A stretch of 25,655 bases of DNA from a virus. The notes beneath the pieces were generated by a model. The model was not told the DNA's origin. It was given only the letters and a program-made list of their open reading frames with translations, and searched no databases. This document shows positions 8,707 through 16,235 of this stretch, in pieces. The position numbers were made by a program, and so were the translations under genes. Location: IMG/VR virus record IMGVR_UViG_3300025120_000488, positions 1-25,655 of that record. One strand, written 5' to 3'. Numbering within the stretch: the first letter of the stretch is position 1; every line of letters starts with the position of its first letter.

Positions 8707-9267
8707 CTAGGTTATGTATCCATTACCCAAATCAACGACAGGCAACGCGGGTAGGGTTACGGGACCAGCAGAAGAAACTCCTCCTCCGCCACTTAAATTT
8801 CCAACGGTTGCTGTTCCGCTTGAGGCGGAAAATGTATAGAAATCAGCGTCGGGGTCACCGTCGCTGTCAGTCGGAACGGTTATGGAATATCCACTAGCAG
8901 ATTCTATAACGGCTTCTGTAAACCCATCAAAGGCTTCAACGGATCTAAATCTAACTGTGTCTCCTGTAGACCTTCCATGGCCTGGTTCATTAACGGTTAT
9001 AATTGCCGATCCGCTGGACCCAGATCTAAAGGCGTTTAGAGGTAGAACAGCAGCCACCTCCGGTTCTGTTCTTGCTGGCCGGCTCACACGCAAAGCTTCT
9101 GGATCCGCCCTAACTCTCTTTGGCGCTAGTTGAGGCTGTTTCGATTCATACTCGTCAGGTCCTACGAGCATTCCATTCCATTCTATAAGCATACGCCGAA
9201 GAGGGTATGCTCTACCGGAACGGTCGGATACTCCTTTTGCATATTTTCCTGAAGCGTATCGAGACAT
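8707..9267 (-). CDS. Conserved marine phage virion protein with a C-terminal beta domain
   Basis: This 186-aa protein begins MSRYASGKYAKGVSDRSGRA, then YPLRRMLIEWNGMLVG and YESKQPQLAPK. That N-terminal block recurs in marine phage genomes next to adaptor genes (memory). Residues ~75-150 form a small beta domain (ITVNEPGHGRSTGDTVRFRSV ... SYTI-like strands, TDSDGDPDADFYTF). A similar 'H-G-TGD-V-F-G' strand pattern occurs in the partial nozzle gene at the left edge (HGAATGDFVTFSG), suggesting the same small module was inserted in both. The C-terminus is Gly/Pro-rich. Its stop lies 13 nt before the adaptor gene start. Precise role unknown; probably at the head-tail interface. Confidence 0.65.
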   Translation of the reverse strand: MSRYASGKYAKGVSDRSGRAYPLRRMLIEWNGMLVGPDEYESKQPQLAPKRVRADPEALRVSRPARTEPEVAAVLPLNAFRSGSSGSAIITVNEPGHGRSTGDTVRFRSVEAFDGFTEAVIESASGYSITVPTDSDGDPDADFYTFSASSGTATVGNLSGGGGVSSAGPVTLPALPVVDLGNGYIT

Positions 9268-9268
9268 T

Positions 9269-10177
9269 TTAGATACTTAACGACGAGAAGCTGGGAACCA
9301 AACGAAGACCTGTTCTTTCGCTATCCTCTGACGCGGCTCTTTGAAACTCCTCATCATAAATAGCTTTCAAAAATTGGATTCTGTCCGGAGACCTTTTGAT
9401 AGCAAGATAGTAGGATAACCCAGCTGTTAAGCACGGTAGAAAACGAAAAGGAATATCCGGATTGTTTACACCAGCATCGGCGTCTTGGATTCTTTTCACC
9501 CGATAATAAATTAACTGATCCGTGGAGTTTTCCGGAGACGGCCAAAGGCTAATTCTAGGAGTGATCTGACGGTCAATATAAAATTGAGATGGACGACCCT
9601 GTGTGGTTTTGTCAGGCGTATCTATGTAATCGCCTCTGCTTATTCTACTAATTCCTATATCAGATCCGCTTCGTCGTACCACAGCCTCGAGAATGTCAAC
9701 CGTAGCCTGCACATCAGCTAAACTGGGATCAGCCGAGATAGTTGTAGAAACGCCAGACTCATCGCTTGCTGCGCTTGTAATGGTCTCTCCGGCAGTGAAT
9801 GAGCCAGATGGAATAGTGATTGTTATGGTAGTAGAACTAGGCTTTGATATAACTTGAGCCGTTGTTCCGCTAGCTGATCCGGTTATGGTTCTTCCGACAA
9901 GAAGATTTGTTGAAGACCCAACCGTAGCCGTTATTACTCCCAGAGGATATGTGGCTACGGAAGAGCTCGTAGAGTATTGAGCAAGGGACTGCGTGATCTC
10001 TTCAACAGTCCATAAATTAAGACCTCTATTTGCCCACTCTGCGAATAAAAGGTTTAAAGATCGACGCGCTGTCTTAGCGTCATACCCTGTTCTGAACTCT
10101 AGACCACAACGTTCAAAGGCCTCTTCGGTTATCTCGGCCATGTCTAGGTTAAAATCAACCGAACCAGAAGTTGCCAT
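9269..10177 (-). CDS. Head-tail interface protein (tail tubular/gp4-like)
   Basis: This 302-aa protein opens with a strongly helical segment (DMAEITEEAFERCGLEFRTG, ARRSLNLLFAEWANRGLNLW) that I recall from connector-associated proteins of marine short-tailed phages. Residues ~75-155 are a Thr/Ser-rich beta insertion. The core resumes with VDILEAVVRRSGSDIGISRI and a C-terminal helix-rich region (LIYYRVKRIQDAD, FRFLPCLTAGLSYYLAIKRS). Ending with helices that contact the portal is typical of gatekeeper/adaptor rings. Ribosome-binding site AGGAA lies 9 nt upstream. The stop overlaps the leader of the following gene (TAAAATG). Exact placement in the tail (adaptor versus tubular protein) cannot be settled from sequence. 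Confidence 0.65.
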   Translation of the reverse strand: MATSGSVDFNLDMAEITEEAFERCGLEFRTGYDAKTARRSLNLLFAEWANRGLNLWTVEEITQSLAQYSTSSSVATYPLGVITATVGSSTNLLVGRTITGSASGTTAQVISKPSSTTITITIPSGSFTAGETITSAASDESGVSTTISADPSLADVQATVDILEAVVRRSGSDIGISRISRGDYIDTPDKTTQGRPSQFYIDRQITPRISLWPSPENSTDQLIYYRVKRIQDADAGVNNPDIPFRFLPCLTAGLSYYLAIKRSPDRIQFLKAIYDEEFQRAASEDSERTGLRLVPSFSSLSI

Positions 10178-10186
10178 AATTAATTC

Positions 10187-10399
10187 CTATCCAAAAAGAG
10201 CCAACCGTACACCAACAGCTAGTTGACCTAGTATCAAAATACCTACACCCCACAGAATCCTGGTAATGAGGTCAAGAGACTTCTGAACGTGATGAAGATC
10301 ATTCGTCTTTATGATATGTATCCTCTCCGAGAGGAGCTTTATATCCCCCTGTATCTTGACAAGCTCTAGCTCATTCTTTCTGTCAAGATTATCAGACAT
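10187..10399 (-). CDS. Small coiled-coil plus single-TM protein (possible holin-like)
   Basis: A 70-aa protein with a charged helical N-terminal half (DRKNELELVKIQGDIKLLSE) with heptad-like spacing, then one hydrophobic segment at about residues 45-67 (ITRILWGVGILILGQLAVGV) and a short tail. This topology resembles small XhlA/hemolysin-type phage membrane proteins. It lies among structural genes rather than with the lysis module, so a role in DNA entry or membrane interaction is equally possible. It has a weak ribosome-binding site; the start is only 5 nt after the preceding stop, so coupled translation is likely. Confidence 0.6.
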   Translation of the reverse strand: MSDNLDRKNELELVKIQGDIKLLSERIHIIKTNDLHHVQKSLDLITRILWGVGILILGQLAVGVRLALFG

Positions 10400-10404
10400 A
10401 GCAC

Positions 10405-10809
10405 TTAGTACTGCTTCAAGCAGTGTAGAACAATCGAGTACGTGTCCCCGGCTGTGTGTCCTACCGTAGTAAGTTGAATGTCTCCTGTATTGCCGCCAGC
10501 GGCTGCAACATTAGGAAGACCGCTCATGTCTGAATAATCCAAGGTGTCCGAATAATCTGCGGGAAGTTGCGCTGCGATAACATCCGTAGTCGCATCCCAA
10601 AGAAGTTTTACTCCCATACCCACATTGGCGAAAGTTATCTTTTCAATACGAACTTTCGTGCAAGATGTTCCATCTTGCAGCGAAGAAAGAGCAGAAACAT
10701 CTATTTTAGTAACCGCAGCTTCGCCGTTTCCGTCACTAGTGTTCGTGAGATAAAAGATCGCTCTTTTAGGGCCGTCTTCAACTGTGGTAACCGTTACAGC
10801 ATCAGCCAT
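10405..10809 (-). CDS. Conserved hypothetical virion protein (134 aa)
   Basis: A 134-aa, acidic, beta-rich soluble protein (MADAVTVTTVEDGPKRAIFY ... GDTYSIVLHCLKQY). VEDGPKRAIFYLTNTSDGNG and the C-terminal AGDTYSIVLHCLKQY recall small marine phage proteins encoded after the capsid genes (memory). No catalytic motif, signal peptide or membrane segment. It is the first gene after a likely terminator at 10831-10859, with AGGAG 9 nt before the ATG. The downstream 70-aa gene starts 5 nt after its stop. Could be a head completion or decoration protein. Confidence 0.65.
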   Translation of the reverse strand: MADAVTVTTVEDGPKRAIFYLTNTSDGNGEAAVTKIDVSALSSLQDGTSCTKVRIEKITFANVGMGVKLLWDATTDVIAAQLPADYSDTLDYSDMSGLPNVAAAGGNTGDIQLTTVGHTAGDTYSIVLHCLKQY

Positions 10810-10830
10810 ATCTGGATTCTCCTACGTAAG

Positions 10831-10859
10831 TAAAAGGCAGGGAGAATAACTCCCTGCCT
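10831..10859 (-). terminator. Rho-independent terminator
   Basis: On the minus strand a perfect 10-bp stem AGGCAGGGAG / CTCCCTGCCT with a 5-nt loop is followed by TTTTACTTA. It begins 6 nt after the stop of the 242-aa gene and lies before the next ribosome-binding site. It is probably leaky or partial, since the tail genes downstream need expression and no clear promoter is visible between it and 10809. Confidence 0.75.
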
Positions 10860-10865
10860 AAACCG

Positions 10866-11594
10866 TCAGCCATTATCAAAATCAACATTCATACCAGTAA
10901 TACGAATCCAAATTTTACCCGCTGTATACGCAGCGTCTGTTACAGCACCTTGAGTGAGGTACACGAACTTCTTAGACAAGGCGGCCATAATAGCACCAGA
11001 ATCAACAGCGTTATAGTAACCTAGAGTCAAGTCACCGTTGTTCATCATTACAGTTGATGCCGAAACCGCAGCACCAGAAGCAGTAGTTCCTGTAGCAGAA
11101 ATAACCAAGTTAATGTCTGGGTCACCACCAGTTGGTACTTCTACGCAACCAAACTCAAGAAGAATAGGAATACCATTAACTTCTTTAGTAAGCTCTGCAA
11201 TGTAAGCGTTTGCATCCGTGCCATTACCAATAATTCTATCAACCGTTCCAGAACCATCAAAGCCACCATGAAGGTCAATGAGGATTGAAGTTACAATGGT
11301 TCCACCAACCTTATTTACAAAAGTGTTGATGGCTGCGTCTGGAATACCAGAACCATGAGCATTAGGGGTAATACCAAAAATGGTAGCACCAGTATCCAAA
11401 CTAGCGTTATTGGCACCGGCAGCAGTCGCCGTTCCTGAAAAACCATTCGTATCAACAACATTGTTGATCCCAGAAGTGGCAACTGTCTGAAGCTCAAACT
11501 GCTTCTGCGTTACCGTTCCAGTAGTGGCATTTGTTGTAATCTGTTGAAAGCCGTTTTGGGAACGGACGGGACCGTTAAAAGTCGTATTAGCCAT
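10866..11594 (-). CDS. Conserved structural protein beside the major capsid gene
   Basis: This 242-aa protein starts MANTTFNGPVRSQNGFQ, an N-terminus I recall from proteins just downstream of the capsid gene in marine phages. It is Ala/Gly/Thr-rich, and the C-terminal two-thirds is beta-strand-like (ILLEFGCVEVPTGGDPDINL, AGKIWIRITGMNVDFDNG). It has a strong AAGGAG ribosome-binding site, and its own short transcription neighbourhood: hairpins stand before (11683-11704) and after it (10831-10859). That suggests separately set, high expression like the capsid protein. Candidate for a capsid decoration or abundant virion protein; not proven. Confidence 0.65.
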   Translation of the reverse strand: MANTTFNGPVRSQNGFQQITTNATTGTVTQKQFELQTVATSGINNVVDTNGFSGTATAAGANNASLDTGATIFGITPNAHGSGIPDAAINTFVNKVGGTIVTSILIDLHGGFDGSGTVDRIIGNGTDANAYIAELTKEVNGIPILLEFGCVEVPTGGDPDINLVISATGTTASGAAVSASTVMMNNGDLTLGYYNAVDSGAIMAALSKKFVYLTQGAVTDAAYTAGKIWIRITGMNVDFDNG

Positions 11595-11709
11595 TTGGGT
11601 TCTCCTTACAAGAGTGTGCCCTAGAGTCTTTGTAAGCGTCTGCTGGGACAGTCGCTAGGGCTATGATTCCCAGAAATAAGTTGGGGGAGAGTTTCCCCTC
11701 CCCCTAGTC
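11595..11709 (-). promoter_or_regulatory. Intergenic stretch with a GC-rich hairpin after the capsid gene
   Basis: This 115-nt gap is unusually long for the head operon. On the minus strand a stem GGGGGAG / CTCCCCC (11683-11704, 8-nt loop) begins 6 nt after the capsid stop and is followed by AACTTATTTCT, only mildly U-rich. It may be a weak terminator or a 3' protecting hairpin for capsid mRNA. A 7-bp inverted pair GCCCTAG/CTAGGGC also occurs in the gap. No convincing promoter is visible, but one could sit here. Confidence 0.45.
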
Positions 11710-12618
11710 TTATGCGCCTTTGGATCCGTACACGCAACGAGGATCAGAGTAACCGTAGCTGTAACGCTCACGGGCTTTGAACCGAACATTGCCTGTATCA
11801 AAGTCGCCCTCCATCTTCGTAGACATCGGCATACGCTCAAAGTGAACGAAACCGCGAGGAGCATCCGTCTTAATGAAAAATGCATCCGTGTCCGTCAGAT
11901 AGTGGTTAACAACATAACCCTGCGGGAGCATACCCATGTTACGCATTGCGTTAACATCGTTGTCCGCAGAACCTGGGCGAAGAGTAGACTCAAGAAGACG
12001 ATCCGCCACAAACTGAAGTGCGGGAGGGATAATCAACTTCTGTCCACGAACCGAGACTTTAAGGCCGCGCTCATCAACAAAAGCTGCAATGTCAATAAGA
12101 GCATTCTCAAGGCTGGTTTCGTTCAGGTCAGCATCAGTGCTGGGCTCATTACGAAGCGAACCATTATTCACCAGGGGATGGTCAGTAGCGCAAAGCTCCT
12201 TACCATCGCCGCCAGCGAACGTGCTATCAAAAGCGTTGTTCAGCGTAGCTGCACCCTTCACCTGTTTGGTGTTGGCCATGCTGCGTGCCAAAGCTTTCGT
12301 ATAGCGAGAGGCAAGGCGATCATAAAGATTATCCTCGATTGCTTCTTCCGTAATGGAGAAAGCAAGCGCGATAGTCTCATGCGTGTACCGTGCCGTATAC
12401 GCTTCTTGGGCATCGTCAAAGGTAATCGCTGAACCTTCTTGCTTAACGGGTGCTGACCCAAAGCCTGAAAGCATTACTTCTTCTTCAAAGGCACGCTCTG
12501 AAGATTCAGTGTCATAGATTTCCGAAGACTCATCATCATACCGGGCATACTCAAGGCCAAAAAGGGCGTTGAGACCGGGCTCTAGCTCTTTCGCTAGTTG
12601 GGCTCTACTAATAGCCAT
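11710..12618 (-). CDS. Major capsid protein (HK97-like)
   Basis: This 302-aa protein has the texture of HK97-fold capsid proteins of the Mu gpT-like group. It has an N-terminal helical/acidic segment (LEPGLNALFGLEYARYDDES, SERAFEEEVMLSGFGSAPVK), then QEAYTARYTHETIALAFSIT and EEAIEDNLYDRLASRYTKAL, an extended region with FAGGDGKELCATDHPLVNNG, and a P-domain helix and A-domain strand (DERGLKVSVRGQKLIIPPAL, NVNAMRNMGMLPQGYVVNHY-type text). It ends with FKARERYSYGYSDPRCVYG. Position after scaffold and before a structural protein, with a strong AGGAGAGG ribosome-binding site, supports the call. No protease domain is fused. The HK97 fold is inferred. Confidence 0.85.
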   Translation of the reverse strand: MAISRAQLAKELEPGLNALFGLEYARYDDESSEIYDTESSERAFEEEVMLSGFGSAPVKQEGSAITFDDAQEAYTARYTHETIALAFSITEEAIEDNLYDRLASRYTKALARSMANTKQVKGAATLNNAFDSTFAGGDGKELCATDHPLVNNGSLRNEPSTDADLNETSLENALIDIAAFVDERGLKVSVRGQKLIIPPALQFVADRLLESTLRPGSADNDVNAMRNMGMLPQGYVVNHYLTDTDAFFIKTDAPRGFVHFERMPMSTKMEGDFDTGNVRFKARERYSYGYSDPRCVYGSKGA

Positions 12619-12632
12619 TTTTCAATCCTCTC

Positions 12633-13277
12633 CTATACGCCAGTGGTTGAAGGTGTACCCGAAGCAATGGACCCAGTAGGTGCATTAAACGAGTTATTCA
12701 ACCTAACAATTACGCCAACGCCAGCAGCTGCAAAATCCTCGTTCTCAGGATCTTCCTGCCAACCCATGACGCGAAGCGCCAACGAATTGGTAGTTGCCAG
12801 CGTACTAACAGCCAGACGACCCAAAGAAACGCCAGTAGCGTCAGTTCCCGTGATGCCCGTAGAAAGATTCGCGTTCAGGAAGACACTTGCACGCGCATTT
12901 GCCTTACTTGTCAGAGACGCATCAGATGCAATTAAATACAACTGATTTGGGTCATCGTTGATAAAGGCCTTTACGGGGTGGTTACTATCCGCTCCGGATC
13001 CAGGCCAGTAGTTACTAAACGTAGTTTTTCCAGTGACACTAGAGACATACTCACATCCCTGAAATACGCCCAGATGACTGACTGTACCACCGGCAGCGTT
13101 AGCCGTGTGATCGATAAACCCTGAAGCAAGAGGAATAACCAATTGCCCATGGTAAATTTTGTCAGTGTTACCGTTAGCGATTTCGTAAGGAGTATATCCC
13201 GTAAGGCCAGTGGAATTGGTTCCGCCACCTAGCTTAGAGATGGGACGAAGACCAAAGCTTCCATTACTGTTAGCCAT
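12633..13277 (-). CDS. Head-associated protein, possible capsid decoration
   Basis: This 214-aa protein opens MANSNGSFGLRPISKLGGG and continues with YTIANG-like text, LGVFQGCEYVSSVTGKTTFS, NYWPGSGADSNHP and FINDDPNQLYLIASDA. The same block order (LGVF-GC-Y, YWP, DDP) recurs in a family of marine phage proteins coded next to the major capsid gene (memory). It is soluble and beta-rich. Its tail is Pro/Gly/Ser-rich. Ribosome-binding site AGGAG is well placed, and it sits directly before the capsid gene (14-nt gap), fitting co-expression at high level. A decoration or head-stabilising role is inference; no experimental family function is known to me. Confidence 0.65.
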   Translation of the reverse strand: MANSNGSFGLRPISKLGGGTNSTGLTGYTPYEIANGNTDKIYHGQLVIPLASGFIDHTANAAGGTVSHLGVFQGCEYVSSVTGKTTFSNYWPGSGADSNHPVKAFINDDPNQLYLIASDASLTSKANARASVFLNANLSTGITGTDATGVSLGRLAVSTLATTNSLALRVMGWQEDPENEDFAAAGVGVIVRLNNSFNAPTGSIASGTPSTTGV

Positions 13278-13287
13278 TTTCTATCTC

Positions 13288-13773
13288 CTAGTCCTCGTTT
13301 TGAGGACCTCCAAAAGTTACACGAGATTGCCTATCAGGATTATTGATAGGCATTGCCGGATGCTGCTCACGAGCTAAGTCGTTATCAACAGCGGCCATTT
13401 GATTGCGTGTCATGCCACGAAAATGTTCGTCGCGTTCTTCAACAATCTCAAGAGGAATCCTTGCAAGTAAAAGACCACCTACGCCTATTACACCAGCATG
13501 TTTACCATCTTCAACGGTCGGGACCTCAAAGTCAGGGTATTCTTCACCACGTACCAGTTCCCATCCCTCTCGAGATCGTGCTGCTACGTTTTTGCGGTCA
13601 TCAAAACCCATTACTTCGGACCTGATCCATCGATGCTTGTAACCATCTGGAGCGGGTGGTGCGTCCAACATGGACGGGGGCTTCCAAGGTTGCCTGCGTG
13701 CTTGCCCTGCACGATTTTGGTTGGCTCTCGGCGTTCTTGTAGACTTTTGGCGAGATGTGTTCTCAGTATTCAT
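13288..13773 (-). CDS. Conserved hypothetical protein between scaffold and capsid genes
   Basis: This 161-aa protein has a basic, disordered N-terminus (NTENTSRQKSTRTPRANQNR) followed by a compact part: GYKHRWIRSEVMGFDDRKNV, AARSREGWELVRGEEYPDFE, then GGLLLARIPLEIVEERDEHF. The tail includes NDPDRQSRVTFGGPQ-like text. It resembles a frequent marine phage protein coded in this slot (memory), unknown in function. GAGGGAAT serves as ribosome-binding site. Position inside the prohead cluster suggests a minor head protein or scaffold partner. No enzyme motif is visible. Confidence 0.65.
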   Translation of the reverse strand: MNTENTSRQKSTRTPRANQNRAGQARRQPWKPPSMLDAPPAPDGYKHRWIRSEVMGFDDRKNVAARSREGWELVRGEEYPDFEVPTVEDGKHAGVIGVGGLLLARIPLEIVEERDEHFRGMTRNQMAAVDNDLAREQHPAMPINNPDRQSRVTFGGPQNED

Positions 13774-13783
13774 GGCTATTCCC

Positions 13784-14644
13784 TCACTTCACGTATTTTG
13801 CATATTCATCAAGAGGCACGTTAAGCTTCTTAGCTATAGCTACCTGAGATGGGGTTAACCGCACAGTTTTCCGTCCACTCTTTTTGCGGGATGCGGAAGA
13901 TTCAGCCGACGCAACTTTTCTTCCCCCGGTCGATCTAGCCTTAGAATCAAACTTGTTTGGAAACTCGTTTCTAAGTCTACTATCAAGTTCAGTGTAGTAT
14001 TCATCAGAAGATGGGTCAAACCCCTCATCTTCCACCATGCGACGATGGATGCCAAAAGCACCATATGTCATAACTTCGTCTTGACCGAACCAATCGTTGT
14101 CTTGCGCCCATCTCTCTGCTTTTGGGTCTGGGGCCGGGGCCGGAGCCGGGGCAGCTGCCGGAGCTTCTGCTTGGGATATTTCCTGCCCTTCGGGTTTCTC
14201 TCTAGCAACTCTAGAGTTGGTCTTTTGAACCGTTAGATCCGCTAAAGACTCTTGAGCGTTAACAATCGCATCAACATCACCCGTTTCGTGGGCTTCTTTA
14301 AGAATACGTTTAGCGGACTCAATCTCGGAAGTTACTCGTCCGTCGAACTGCTCCATGTAACCCCTGTCCAAGGATTCCATACGCTGTTTGAGGGACTCGT
14401 TCTCTTTACGAACGTTCTCAGCAAACTGAACAGCTGTCTGCTTCTGACGCTCTTCTTCACGATATTTTTTGGTTAATTCGTTGATACGGCTCTTAACACC
14501 AGAACTGTATTCATCTAGTTCGTCATCCGTTTCCGGCTGTACGCTTACTCCTTCAGCCGGTTTTTCCTCCGACTCTTCGGAAACATTTACATCAACCGAA
14601 TTCTCTTCGGAATCTCCAACATCAATATCAGACTCAGTAGGCAT
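13784..14644 (-). CDS. Capsid scaffolding protein
   Basis: This 286-aa protein has the classic scaffold layout. Residues 1-48 are very acidic. Residues ~50-145 are a long charged helix or coiled coil (SRINELTKKYREEERQKQTA, VRKENESLKQRMESLDRGYM). Residues ~160-174 are an Ala/Pro linker. A compact segment follows (ERWAQDNDWFGQDEVMTYGA). The C-terminus (~250-286) is basic and helical (RKKSGRKTVRLTPSQVAIAK), where scaffolds bind capsid subunits. It directs prohead assembly and leaves or is degraded before packaging. The gene precedes the capsid cluster, as usual. GGAGAA ribosome-binding site. No separate prohead protease gene is recognised nearby. Confidence 0.8.
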   Translation of the reverse strand: MPTESDIDVGDSEENSVDVNVSEESEEKPAEGVSVQPETDDELDEYSSGVKSRINELTKKYREEERQKQTAVQFAENVRKENESLKQRMESLDRGYMEQFDGRVTSEIESAKRILKEAHETGDVDAIVNAQESLADLTVQKTNSRVAREKPEGQEISQAEAPAAAPAPAPAPDPKAERWAQDNDWFGQDEVMTYGAFGIHRRMVEDEGFDPSSDEYYTELDSRLRNEFPNKFDSKARSTGGRKVASAESSASRKKSGRKTVRLTPSQVAIAKKLNVPLDEYAKYVK

Positions 14645-14673
14645 GGCTTTTCTCCATGGTTAATTTCTTCTTT

Positions 14674-15141
14674 CTAAACGTGTTTAATGTCGTCGGGCTC
14701 TAGAATTGTGGCAATGACCTCATCATCGTTAATGACGCGGACCTCGCCCCCCTCAATCTTAAATCGGGATCCTGCGTATCTTCCAATACACACCCAATCG
14801 CCCTCGTTGCACCAATTGCGATCTTCATCGTCACCAAATTTAGACGAATCCTGATAAGCCAGAGGACCTACCTTTAGAACGTAGGCAACAACTGTCGCCA
14901 ACGCTTCACGATCTCTAACTGCATCAGGAATAAGGATACCACCTTCGGTGGCAGCTTTGCCCATGTAAGGCATCACAAGTAAACGCCAGCCTGTGGGCTG
15001 CGGCAGTCTCTCTTTAAGGTTCTTACTTACAAGAGAGGGGTCGAGCACTTTCTCACTTTTATCTATGTATGCAGACGATTCGGCTTTCGGGGCTTTCTGG
15101 GACTCTAGTACGTGGTCTGGAACGTATAAAGTTTTGGTCAT
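14674..15141 (-). CDS. GroES-like co-chaperonin
   Basis: This 155-aa protein carries a ~45-residue N-terminal extension, then a GroES/Cpn10-type beta barrel at residues ~49-148: PTGWRLLVMPYM, the mobile-loop-like GKAATEGGILIPDAVRDREA, ATVVAYVLKVGPLAYQD, WCNEGDWVCIGRYAGSRFKI and EVRVINDDEVIATI. GroES caps the GroEL folding cage; phage versions (T4 gp31, other marine phage forms) adapt the host GroEL to fold the capsid protein. The location immediately upstream of scaffold and capsid genes fits. The ATG overlaps the preceding stop (ATGA). The short GGIL-P motif for GroEL binding is present; the barrel is divergent from cellular GroES. Confidence 0.8.
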   Translation of the reverse strand: MTKTLYVPDHVLESQKAPKAESSAYIDKSEKVLDPSLVSKNLKERLPQPTGWRLLVMPYMGKAATEGGILIPDAVRDREALATVVAYVLKVGPLAYQDSSKFGDDEDRNWCNEGDWVCIGRYAGSRFKIEGGEVRVINDDEVIATILEPDDIKHV

Positions 15142-15332
15142 TCTTCCTCCGTGGATTGCAGGAGATCCTTGATCTCCCGTTCTGCGAACTCTAATCCCTG
15201 TAATTCTCCCACGAGATGTTTGTAAGACTCCATGTCTTTCGGGCTCCCATGGAGGATTGAGTCCTGGGTTAATTCTATGCGACTTTGTATAGCCCTTAAT
15301 AAGGTATATGCAAACGTCGTTGGGTCAGCCAT
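15138..15332 (-). CDS. Small conserved hypothetical helical protein (64 aa)
   Basis: A short, mostly helical soluble protein (MADPTTFAYTLLRAIQSRIE ... LLQSTEEE), with predicted helices at residues ~5-25 and ~33-60. No recognised domain. It overlaps the GroES-like gene by 4 nt (ATGA) and starts 2 nt after the preceding stop, so it is translated as part of the run of small genes. Its ribosome-binding site is weak, so it may rely on re-initiation. Similar short proteins occur before the co-chaperonin gene in related phages (memory). Confidence 0.6.
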   Translation of the reverse strand: MADPTTFAYTLLRAIQSRIELTQDSILHGSPKDMESYKHLVGELQGLEFAEREIKDLLQSTEEE

Positions 15333-15334
15333 TC

Positions 15335-15661
15335 TTAAAAGCTGCCTTTAAAATCTCGGCCTTTAATGGCACCGCCCTTGGAATACTTGATAGGGCCGCG
15401 CTTCTCTTCTTTCATGCCGCCGCGTGTGTAGCCAAGAGTTTCGTCCATCATGCCGCCGCCCATGTAACCGGGCATATCCTGCATCATGCCGCCCATGTTG
15501 CGCCCCGTTTCCGGAGGCTTTTCAAAATAATCTCCAATGGGCGCCGGATCAGCTGCAACCACGGCAAAACCACCTTCAACTTCAATAACTTTTCCGGCCT
15601 TCTCTTCAGCAGCTTTTTCTGCGGCTTTACGAGTCTTATAGGTTGCTCCTCCATCAGGCAT
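15335..15661 (-). CDS. Gly/Met-rich small protein (108 aa)
   Basis: The first half is a basic helix and small beta segment (KTRKAAEKAAEEKAGKVIEV, then EGGFAVVAADPAPIG). The second half is repetitive: RNMGGMMQDMPGYMGGGMMD, TRGGMKEEKRGPIKYSKGGA. The start shares a base with the preceding stop (TGATG). The Gly/Met pattern is shared with the next upstream gene, suggesting a common function or origin. The sequence looks like a disordered virion-internal protein. No enzyme motif. Confidence 0.65.
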   Translation of the reverse strand: MPDGGATYKTRKAAEKAAEEKAGKVIEVEGGFAVVAADPAPIGDYFEKPPETGRNMGGMMQDMPGYMGGGMMDETLGYTRGGMKEEKRGPIKYSKGGAIKGRDFKGSF

Positions 15662-15930
15662 CAGAAAGTCCCCTTTCCACTGTTATCGTTATAAGTAAGG
15701 CCCTTCACTTGAATGGGAGGAGCGCCCTTGATACGAGCCATTCCGCCGTCAGCCATATTCATTTCATAACCGCCCATCCCTGGGGCAGGCATTGGCCGGC
15801 GCTTCATGCCACCCATGTTCATGCCTTCGGCATCATTCATACTCTTTGCCTTTTTCATAAGACCACCTGCCTCCTTTTTAGAGATGTCCATCTGATCAGA
15901 CATCTGGTTAACCATTCTACTTTTAGCCAT
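15661..15930 (-). CDS. Met/Gly/Lys-rich small protein (89 aa)
   Basis: This 89-aa protein begins with a charged helix (QMSDQMDISKKEAGGLMKKA) and continues with GMNMGGMKRRPMPAPGMGGY and MADGGMARIKGAPPIQVKG. It has 14-15 Met residues. Gly/Met and basic composition suggests a disordered, DNA-associated or virion-filling peptide. It starts in the stop codon of the preceding gene (TAATG) and ends in the start of the next (TGATG). No family function is known to me. Confidence 0.65.
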   Translation of the reverse strand: MAKSRMVNQMSDQMDISKKEAGGLMKKAKSMNDAEGMNMGGMKRRPMPAPGMGGYEMNMADGGMARIKGAPPIQVKGLTYNDNSGKGTF

Positions 15931-16235
15931 TAGAAGACCCTCACTTTCATCATCCCGCCACGGTTGGCACGTTTTACAGACTGTACCCTACGGGGTTTAC
16001 CAGCAGGTTGGCCTAAACGTCTCTTTTGAGCAACCCTAGATTTCTTTTCAGACGCTGTTAACTCTCCAGAAGTTTTAGGAGTCTTCTTGGAAATACGTTT
16101 GCTAGGCCTGCAATAAGGCGTGCCCCTCTTCTCGCCTTTCTTCCTACCGCAAGGTTTACCTGTTCTCACATCGATCCAATCTTCCTTGAACCAACGTTTG
16201 AGAGAGGCACCCTTCTTTGTCTTGCGGACAGCCAT
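15930..16235 (-). CDS. Very basic DUF5872-like protein (101 aa)
   Basis: Strongly basic: about one third of residues are Lys or Arg. It carries the block LKRWFKEDWIDVRTGKPCGR, then KGEKRGTPYCRPSKRISKKT and PKTSGELTASEKK. This matches a conserved small domain I remember as DUF5872, with two Cys that may pair or bind a metal. The C-terminal KPRRVQSVKRANRGGMMKVR is also basic. Such proteins may condense DNA or RNA in the virion or act just after entry; this is inference. Start is coupled by TAATG to the upstream gene. Confidence 0.7.
   Translation of the reverse strand: MAVRKTKKGASLKRWFKEDWIDVRTGKPCGRKKGEKRGTPYCRPSKRISKKTPKTSGELTASEKKSRVAQKRRLGQPAGKPRRVQSVKRANRGGMMKVRVF

Noticed and set aside
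11842-12432. 196-codon plus-strand frame
   Set aside because: Shadow of the major capsid gene; composition and lack of start signals do not support it.
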